A stretch of DNA of 7,496 bases from Lautropia sp. (GTDB lineage Bacteria; Pseudomonadota; Gammaproteobacteria; Burkholderiales; Burkholderiaceae_E): positions 1-7,496 of the forward strand of contig JACCRJ010000489.1 of NCBI GenBank assembly GCA_013813615.1. The letters are read 5' to 3'. This document shows positions 1 through 7,496 of this stretch, in pieces. The notes beneath the pieces are model-generated. The model did not search any database. It had not been told where the DNA came from and worked only from the letters and a program-made list of their open reading frames with translations. The translations under genes and the position numbers were made by a program. Each line of letters starts with the position of its first letter. The stretch's first letter is position 1.

Positions 1-980
1 GTCAACGCCATGGCGTCGTATTCGCCCAGGCCCAGCTCGGAGGTGAAGCGCTGCCGCATGCTGGCCGGCAATTCCGGCATTGCTGCCCGCACCGCCTCTA
101 TCCGTTCCTCCTCGATGACCAGCGCCGGCAGGTCCGGATCGGGGAAGTACCGGTAGTCGTGCGCATCTTCCTTGCTGCGCATCGAGCGGGTTTCATCCGC
201 ATCCGGGTCGTACAGCCGTGTCTCCTGAACCACCCGTCCACCGTCCTCGATGAGGTCGATCTGGCGGCGCACTTCGAAGTTGATCGCCCGCTCCAGGAAC
301 CGGAACGAGTTCAGGTTCTTGATCTCGCAGCGCGTGCCGAACTCGGGCTGGCCCAGCGGCCGCACCGAGACGTTGGCATCCACCCGGAAGGATCCTTCCT
401 GCATGTTGCCGTCGCAGATGCCGAGCCAGGTGACCAGCCCGTGCAGCGTCCGGGCATAGGCGACCGCTTCCGCCGCAGAGCGCATATCCGGCTCGCTGAC
501 GATCTCGAGCAGCGGCGTGCCCGCCCGGTTCAGGTCGATGCCGGACTGCCTGGCGAAATCTTCGTGCAGCGACTTGCCCGCGTCCTCTTCCAGGTGGGCA
601 CGGGTGAGCCGGATGGTCTTGATCACGGGCTGCTCGCCGCTGCGCGCCGGCGGCACGATGATGTCCAGCTGCCCGCCGGCAACCACCGGCGTCTCGTACT
701 GGCTGATCTGGTAGCCCTTGGGCAGGTCGGGATAGAAATAGTTCTTGCGGGCAAAGACGGACGTCGGCGCAATGGCCGCGCCGACTGCCAGGCCGAGGCG
801 GATCGCATGGTCCACCACCGCCCGGTTGAGCACCGGCAGCACGCCCGGCAGCGCAAGGTCCACCGCACTGGCCTGGGTGTTGGGCTCGGCGCCGAAGGCG
901 GTCGATGCGCCCGAAAAGATCTTCGACCGCGTTGCCAACTGGGTATGCGTTTCCAGTCCGATGACCACTTCCCATTGCAT
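1..980 (-). CDS. gatB: Aspartyl/glutamyl-tRNA(Asn/Gln) amidotransferase subunit B, C-terminal part cut off by window edge
   Basis: GatB binds the misacylated tRNA and carries the ATP-dependent kinase site that activates the Glu or Asp side chain before GatA-derived ammonia amidates it. The first 326 residues are visible; the family is usually about 475-480 aa, so roughly the last third (the end of the cradle domain plus the helical and YqeY-like tail) lies left of base 1. The N-terminus [15 protein letters not shown] matches the family signature, with E10 and H12 at positions known to bind metal in homologues. Other conserved blocks are SKIFSGA (19-25), [18 protein letters not shown] (79-96), HLEEDAGK (129-136), [15 protein letters not shown] (151-165), [16 protein letters not shown] (190-205), CEIKNLNSF (218-226) and [11 protein letters not shown] (275-285). 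The ATG at 980 is the natural start, 28 bp after the lipoprotein stop, behind a purine-rich AGAGAAAGAG stretch. It is the last visible gene of the gatC-gatA-lipoprotein-gatB unit. Identity is secure. Confidence 0.97.
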   Translation of the reverse strand, partial: MQWEVVIGLETHTQLATRSKIFSGASTAFGAEPNTQASAVDLALPGVLPVLNRAVVDHAIRLGLAVGAAIAPTSVFARKNYFYPDLPKGYQISQYETPVVAGGQLDIIVPPARSGEQPVIKTIRLTRAHLEEDAGKSLHEDFARQSGIDLNRAGTPLLEIVSEPDMRSAAEAVAYARTLHGLVTWLGICDGNMQEGSFRVDANVSVRPLGQPEFGTRCEIKNLNSFRFLERAINFEVRRQIDLIEDGGRVVQETRLYDPDADETRSMRSKEDAHDYRYFPDPDLPALVIEEERIEAVRAAMPELPASMRQRFTSELGLGEYDAMAL

Positions 981-1008
981 GGCTCTTTCTCTCTGCGCTC
1001 CGCCGGCC

Positions 1009-1506
1009 TCAGCGATTCAGGTTGGCGCAGCCGCCGCTGCGCGGGTCGAACATCACCGGCCATGCCTGCTCGTGGACGCCGCTGGTGCAACGGCGCTCGC
1101 AGCCGGCGTGCGCCATCGTCACCCGCCGGGAATCCTGGTACACCAGCAGCTTGCAGCCGCTGCTGTCCCGCGCCTGCAACTCGATGTGCGGCCGCGACCG
1201 GGTCTGCTCGAATTCATGCAGGCCGAAACTGCAGGTTCCCTTGCGGCCCACCCAGATCCGCCAGTCCAGCTCCCGCACTGCGCCTCGATTCACGAGCAGG
1301 TGAGCCTGCTCCCGGAAACCGTCTTCGTCCGACTGCGTGCAGTCTCCCTGCAGGCTGATGGGTCCGCTGTCGGAAATGGTGGGTGCCGGGGTGCCGGCGC
1401 ACGCGGCGAGCAGTACCAGGACCGCGAGGGACGCCAGCGGCGCGGCAGATCTCGGCTCGGCTGTTCCTGCTCCGCCGGTCACGGCGGCTCCCTCTCTGCC
1501 GGTCAT
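1009..1506 (-). CDS. Unrecognised small cysteine-rich lipoprotein between gatA and gatB
   Basis: I do not recognise the family. From the ATG at 1506 the product is 165 aa. It shows a lipoprotein signal peptide: a short n-region with Arg, a hydrophobic core ([10 protein letters not shown]) and a lipobox LAAC with Cys36 as the lipidation site, which predicts export and membrane anchoring. The 130-residue mature part begins CAGTPAP and has six further cysteines at mature positions 21, 57, 83, 101, 105 and 125, enough for three disulfides, consistent with a periplasmic fold. It includes the segments [16 protein letters not shown] and [12 protein letters not shown]. The start is uncertain: GTG 1530 (overlapping the gatA stop as GTGA), ATG 1506 and GTG 1482 are all in frame. 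Each sits in one copy of a 24-bp repeat with a purine-rich ribosome-binding sequence in front. GTG 1482 gives the most typical signal peptide length (Cys at 28). It lies 28 bp before gatB and is probably co-transcribed with the gat genes. A functional link to amidotransferase is not implied, since the lipoprotein is outside the cytoplasm. The signal peptide and long frame support a real gene. Confidence 0.8.
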   Translation of the reverse strand: MTGREGAAVTGGAGTAEPRSAAPLASLAVLVLLAACAGTPAPTISDSGPISLQGDCTQSDEDGFREQAHLLVNRGAVRELDWRIWVGRKGTCSFGLHEFEQTRSRPHIELQARDSSGCKLLVYQDSRRVTMAHAGCERRCTSGVHEQAWPVMFDPRSGGCANLNR

Positions 1507-1526
1507 GGCTGATCCTGCTCTGCCGG

Positions 1527-1555
<29 letters not shown>
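1460..1555. repeat. 24-bp tandem repeat, three clear copies plus one diverged, spanning the gatA end and lipoprotein start
   Basis: Units are 1460-1483, 1484-1507, 1508-1531 and a diverged fourth at 1532-1555. By hand alignment on the minus strand, the first and third agree at 22 of 24 bases, the second and third at 19 of 24, and the fourth and third at about 15 of 24. The unit length is a multiple of three. In the lipoprotein frame it encodes octapeptides of the form V/M-T-G-R/G-x-G-x-A. In the gatA frame the diverged copy encodes the final residues, and the gatA TGA falls in the next copy. On the minus strand each clear copy begins with GTG or ATG, and the end of each copy is purine-rich (AGCAGGA, GAGGGAG), so it acts as a possible ribosome-binding site for the next copy's start codon. 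Confidence 0.85.
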
Positions 1556-4578
<3,023 letters not shown>

Positions 4579-4628
4579 TACTCGGAGCGGTGAAGTACTG
4601 CAGCTGACCTCCGGCACCGGCAGCGGCG

Positions 4629-4643
4629 GGACCGAACCGGTCC
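4629..4643 (+). other. Short perfect hairpin just upstream of the mreC ribosome-binding site
   Basis: GGACCG (4629-4634) and CGGTCC (4638-4643) can pair across a three-base AAC loop in the 75-bp mreB-mreC gap. The stem ends directly before GGTGG (4644-4648), the likely mreC ribosome-binding site. There is no U-tract, so it does not look like an intrinsic terminator. It could affect mreC translation or mRNA processing, but six base pairs in GC-rich DNA may be chance. Confidence 0.35.
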
Positions 4644-4653
4644 GGTGGTAGCA

Positions 4654-5556
4654 ATGGACAGAAGCCCGCCTCCCTTTTTCAAGCACGGCCCATCGGCCAA
4701 CGCCCGCCTGCTGCTCTTCGGACTGCTGGCGCTGGGGCTGCTGATCGCCGACGCTCGCTTCGATGCGCTGGGCGGCCTGCGCCAAGGCATCGGCAACGTG
4801 CTCTTTCCGGTGCAGCGGCTCCTGCTGGTGCCCCGGGATACGCTGGAACTCACCACCAGCTATTTCACCGAGGTCACCAGCCTTCGCCAGGATAACGCCG
4901 AGCTCAAGCGGATCGAGGCGCTGAACGCCAAGGCACTGCTGCAGATCGAGCAACTCGCCAACGAGAACAAGCGGCTGCGCGACCTCGCCGGCGCCCGCGA
5001 AAGGGCGTCGGTGCAATCGGTGCTCGCCGAAGTACTCTACGAGACGCGCGATCCCTTTACCCGCAAGCTGGTGCTCGACAAGGGCGCCCAGCAACAGGTG
5101 GCCCTGGGCCAGCCGGTCATCGACGCCAAGGGCCTGGTGGGCCAGGTGACCCGGGTGTTCCAGTTCAGCAGCGAGATGACGCTGGTGACGGACCGGAACA
5201 TGACGGTGCCGGTCGTCCTGCAGCGCACCGGGATGCGATCGGTCGCTTTCGGCGGCGCCGCCCCCGGTCGGATGGAGCTGCGCTACCTGGCGTCGAGCGC
5301 GGACCTGAAGGAAGGCGACCTGCTGACCACCTCGGGACTCGACGCCCTCTATCCGCCGGGATTGCCGGTCGGTCGGGTGGAACGGATCGAGCGTGGCGGC
5401 GACGACGATTTTGTCAAGGTGCTGATCGCACCCACCGCGGAAATCCAGAACAATCACCTGCTGGTAGTCCTGCAGGTGGACACGAGCGCCATACCACCTG
5501 CACCTCCGGCGGAAACGATCGACCCGGCGCGCAAGCGCAACCGGCGCAGTCTATGA
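4654..5556 (+). CDS. mreC: Rod shape-determining protein MreC
   Basis: MreC is a bitopic periplasmic scaffold that joins MreB and MreD to PBP2 and is reported to activate PBP2. The product is 300 aa. It starts with a short cytoplasmic segment containing the family KHGPSANARL motif (10-19; the E. coli counterpart is SRGPSLQIRL), then one transmembrane helix (about 18-33, rich in Leu and Gly), then a predicted coiled coil around residues 65-110 (LRQDNAELKRIEALNAKAL and following) and the two-beta-barrel domain with DPFTRKLVLDKGAQQQV, GQPVIDAKGLVGQV, LVTDRNMTVPV and LTTSGLDALYPPGLPVGRV. The C-terminus is a short Pro-rich then basic tail (PPAPPAE to RKRNRRSL), without the long tail of E. coli MreC. 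ATG 4654 is chosen because GGTGG lies five bases upstream; GTG 4645 in the same frame is less likely. It is followed by mreD after 13 bp. Confidence 0.97.
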   Translation: MDRSPPPFFKHGPSANARLLLFGLLALGLLIADARFDALGGLRQGIGNVLFPVQRLLLVPRDTLELTTSYFTEVTSLRQDNAELKRIEALNAKALLQIEQLANENKRLRDLAGARERASVQSVLAEVLYETRDPFTRKLVLDKGAQQQVALGQPVIDAKGLVGQVTRVFQFSSEMTLVTDRNMTVPVVLQRTGMRSVAFGGAAPGRMELRYLASSADLKEGDLLTTSGLDALYPPGLPVGRVERIERGGDDDFVKVLIAPTAEIQNNHLLVVLQVDTSAIPPAPPAETIDPARKRNRRSL

Positions 5557-5569
5557 AGGGTGCAGGAAC

Positions 5570-6085
5570 GTGACCTCGCGCAACGAATATCTCCTGCTGC
5601 CGGTCAGCCGCGCCTACATCGCGCTCACGATCCTGCTGGCGGCGGTCCTCAACATCATGCCGTGGGGTCGTGACGTCGGCATACCGGATTTCCTCGCGCT
5701 GGTCCTCGTCTTCTGGAACGTCCACCAGCCGCGCAAGGTCGGTATCGGCATCGGCTTCCTGCTGGGCCTGCTGATGGACGTGCACAGCTCGTCCGCCCTC
5801 GGCGAACGCGCCCTGCTCTACAGCCTCCTGTGCTACGGCGCCTGGTTCATGCACCGGCGCGTCCCCTGGTTCCGGATCGGCGGCCAGATGCTGCACATGC
5901 TGCCGCTCTTCATGATCGCGCAGTTCATCGTGGTGCTGGTGCGGGTAGCGACCGGCGCGCCGATGCCGGGCAGCGGCCTGTTCCTGCAGTGGGTCAGCAC
6001 CGTGCTGCTGTGGCCCATCGCTGACCTGGTGCTGCTCGCGCCGCAGCGGCGCGCCGCCGAGCGCGACGACAACCGGCCGCTTTGA
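5570..6085 (+). CDS. mreD: Rod shape-determining protein MreD
   Basis: MreD is the polytopic inner-membrane partner of MreC in the elongasome; its exact biochemical role is not settled. The product is 171 aa, close to the usual 160-170. About six hydrophobic segments are visible, near residues 14-31, 38-52, 56-72, 79-97, 106-126 and 138-157. The family signature region is present: PDFLALVLVFWNVHQPRK leading into VGIGIGFLLGLLMDVHSSSALGERAL (roughly 39-81), matching the E. coli GTGFILGLILDLILGSTLGVHAL block. The start is GTG at 5570, since no ATG in this frame lies between the mreC stop and the first hydrophobic segment. AAGGG (5556-5560) sits nine bases upstream and overlaps the mreC stop, suggesting translational coupling. 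The basic tail (APQRRAAERDD) should be cytoplasmic. Confidence 0.95.
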   Translation: MTSRNEYLLLPVSRAYIALTILLAAVLNIMPWGRDVGIPDFLALVLVFWNVHQPRKVGIGIGFLLGLLMDVHSSSALGERALLYSLLCYGAWFMHRRVPWFRIGGQMLHMLPLFMIAQFIVVLVRVATGAPMPGSGLFLQWVSTVLLWPIADLVLLAPQRRAAERDDNRPL

Positions 6086-6090
6086 AGCCG

Positions 6091-7496
6091 ATGAACAGGG
6101 CGATGAAGGCCGGCAGGGCGACGGAGGTCCGCGACCCCGAGCTTGTCCTGCGCCGGCTGCGGATCCGCCTGGGCGTCGCGATGGCACTGGCCGTGGTCTG
6201 CTTCGGCCTGCTCACAGCTCGCTTCTACTACCTCCAGGTGATGCGCTTCAACGACTTCCACGCCCAGGCGGAGGACAACCGCATCACGCTGATCCCGGTG
6301 CCGCCTCAGCGGGGACAGATCACCGACCGCAACGGCATCGTGCTCGCGGAGAACATCTTTTCGTACGCGCTGGAACTGGCTCCAGGCCGGATCGCCGACA
6401 TCAACGGGCTGATCGAGGAGCTCTCGCAGGTCCTCGACATCTCCCAGGTCGACCGCCGGCGCTTCCGGCGCCTGATGTCCGAAATGAAGTTCACCAACAC
6501 GGTGCCGCTGAAGAGCCGACTGACCGACGAAGAAGTGGCCAAGATCGCCGCCATGCGTTTTCGCTTTCCGGGCGTCGAGGTCAAGGCGCGCCCCTATCGC
6601 AACTATCCTCTCGGCTCGACCGCCGCCCATGTCATCGGCCACATCGGCCGCATCTCCATCGACGACAACGAGCGCATCGCGGAAGCGGGCAAGGCCTCGG
6701 GCTACGCCGGCACCACCCACATGGGCAAGCTCGGCGTCGAACTCAGCTACGAAGACGATCTCCACGGAGAAGCCGGCATCGAGGAGGTCGAGGTGACCGC
6801 CGGCGGACGGGCGATCCGCTCGCTCTCGCGCAAGCCCGCCAAGTCCGGCAAGAACCTGGTCATGTCGCTCGACATCCGGCTGCAGAAGCTGGTGGAGACC
6901 TGGTACGGCGCGCGGCGGGGTGCGCTGGTCGCGATCGAGCCGGAGAGCGGCGACGTGCTGGCCTTCGTGTCGATGCCCACCTTCGATCCGAACCTCTTCG
7001 TGGACGGGATCGACGTGCAGAGCTGGCAGGACCTCAACACCAATCCCGACCGGCCGCTGCTCAACCGGCCCCTGCGCGGCACCTACCCGCCCGGCTCGAC
7101 CTACAAGCCCTTCATGGCGCTGGCGGTGTCGAAGTCCGGCATACGCAGGCCGAAGGAGACCATCTCCGACCCCGGCTACTTCGCCCTCGGCACGCACCGC
7201 TTTCGCGACTCCAAGCCCACCGGCCACGGCCAGGTGGACCTGTACAAGTCGATCGTGGTGTCGTCGGACACCTACTACTACGGCGCGGCCTATGAAATGG
7301 GCGTGGACTACATCCATTCCTTCATGAAGCCATGGGGCTTCGGACAGCTGACCGGCATCGACCTGCGCGACGAAGCACCCGGGCTGCTGCCGTCGACCGA
7401 ATGGAAGAAGCGCCGCTACAAGCAGCCTTGGTATCCCGGCGAGACACCCTCCATCGGCATCGGCCAGGGCTACAACAGCTTCACCATCCTGCAGCT
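6091..7496 (+). CDS. mrdA: Penicillin-binding protein 2 (peptidoglycan DD-transpeptidase MrdA), C-terminus cut by window edge
   Basis: PBP2 is the class B transpeptidase that crosslinks peptidoglycan made by RodA during cell elongation. 468 residues are visible; E. coli PBP2 has 633, so about a quarter is missing, including the KTG/KSG motif. Order seen: a basic cytoplasmic N-terminus, one transmembrane helix (about 27-44), the pedestal start PPQRGQITDRNG (71-82), FPGVEVKARPYRNYPLGSTAAHVIGHIG (around 155-190), GKLGVELSYEDDLHGEAGIEEVEV, then the transpeptidase domain with SMPTFDPNLFVDGI, the catalytic Ser336 in PPGSTYKPF (an SxxK motif), SSD at 391-393 (the second motif) and GIGQGYNSFTILQL at the edge. 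These align closely with E. coli PBP2 in memory. ATG 6091 lies 5 bp after the mreD stop with GAAG ahead of it; ATG 6103 is an alternative four codons in. rodA is expected next. No Ala/Val substitutions in the catalytic motifs are seen, so it should be active. Confidence 0.98.
   Translation, partial: MNRAMKAGRATEVRDPELVLRRLRIRLGVAMALAVVCFGLLTARFYYLQVMRFNDFHAQAEDNRITLIPVPPQRGQITDRNGIVLAENIFSYALELAPGRIADINGLIEELSQVLDISQVDRRRFRRLMSEMKFTNTVPLKSRLTDEEVAKIAAMRFRFPGVEVKARPYRNYPLGSTAAHVIGHIGRISIDDNERIAEAGKASGYAGTTHMGKLGVELSYEDDLHGEAGIEEVEVTAGGRAIRSLSRKPAKSGKNLVMSLDIRLQKLVETWYGARRGALVAIEPESGDVLAFVSMPTFDPNLFVDGIDVQSWQDLNTNPDRPLLNRPLRGTYPPGSTYKPFMALAVSKSGIRRPKETISDPGYFALGTHRFRDSKPTGHGQVDLYKSIVVSSDTYYYGAAYEMGVDYIHSFMKPWGFGQLTGIDLRDEAPGLLPSTEWKKRRYKQPWYPGETPSIGIGQGYNSFTILQ

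Noticed and set aside
193..975. 260-codon minus-strand frame covering the gatB region
   Set aside because: It is the wrong frame of gatB. The true gatB frame runs from 980 through the left edge and carries all the family motifs.
159..1358. 399-codon open frame on the plus strand opposite gatB and the lipoprotein gene
   Set aside because: It is antisense to well-conserved GatB, has Arg/Ala-rich low-information composition, and has no recognisable domain. Long shadow frames are expected at this GC content.
4579..4653. Possible intrinsic terminator between mreB and mreC
   Set aside because: The only stem is six pairs and is not followed by a T-run. The downstream genes belong to the same functional unit.
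5833..7317. 494-codon minus-strand open frame opposite mreD and mrdA
   Set aside because: His/Arg/Val-rich shadow of PBP2 codons. The plus strand encodes clear MreD and PBP2 motifs.

Overview
This GC-rich window comes from a Gram-negative bacterium, most likely a proteobacterium of the gamma or beta class. The evidence is a GatCAB operon diverging from an mreBCD-mrdA cluster, the proteobacterial form of the MreB, MreC and PBP2 sequences, and a lipobox lipoprotein. mrdA (PBP2) directly after mreD resembles beta-proteobacteria and some deep gamma-proteobacterial lineages more than Pseudomonas. That placement is inference from gene order, not a phylogeny.

Left half (1-3375, minus strand), in transcription order: gatC, gatA, a small unrecognised lipoprotein gene, then gatB, which runs off the left edge. 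GatC, GatA and GatB form the tRNA-dependent amidotransferase that converts misacylated Glu-tRNA(Gln) and/or Asp-tRNA(Asn) to Gln-tRNA(Gln)/Asn-tRNA(Asn). The lipoprotein gene between gatA and gatB is the least ordinary item. Its start region is a 24-bp tandem repeat, and three successive copies each carry an in-frame start codon with a purine-rich ribosome-binding sequence ahead of it. The same repeat encodes the last residues and the stop codon of gatA.

Middle (3376-3534): a 159-bp divergent intergenic region. It has a -10-like box on each strand, a few bases apart, and short inverted repeats in the presumed gatC leader.

Right half (3535-7496, plus strand): mreB, mreC, mreD and mrdA, tightly packed. 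They encode core parts of the elongasome (Rod complex): cytoplasmic actin-like MreB filaments, the bitopic scaffold MreC, the polytopic MreD, and the PBP2 transpeptidase, cut by the right edge after its SxxK and SxD motifs. rodA would be expected downstream.

Overall this is conserved housekeeping DNA. I found no mobile element, CRISPR array, tRNA or rRNA, and no evidence of a new defence or biosynthetic system. The features worth a second look are the short in-frame repeats in the gat operon and the lipoprotein they precede.
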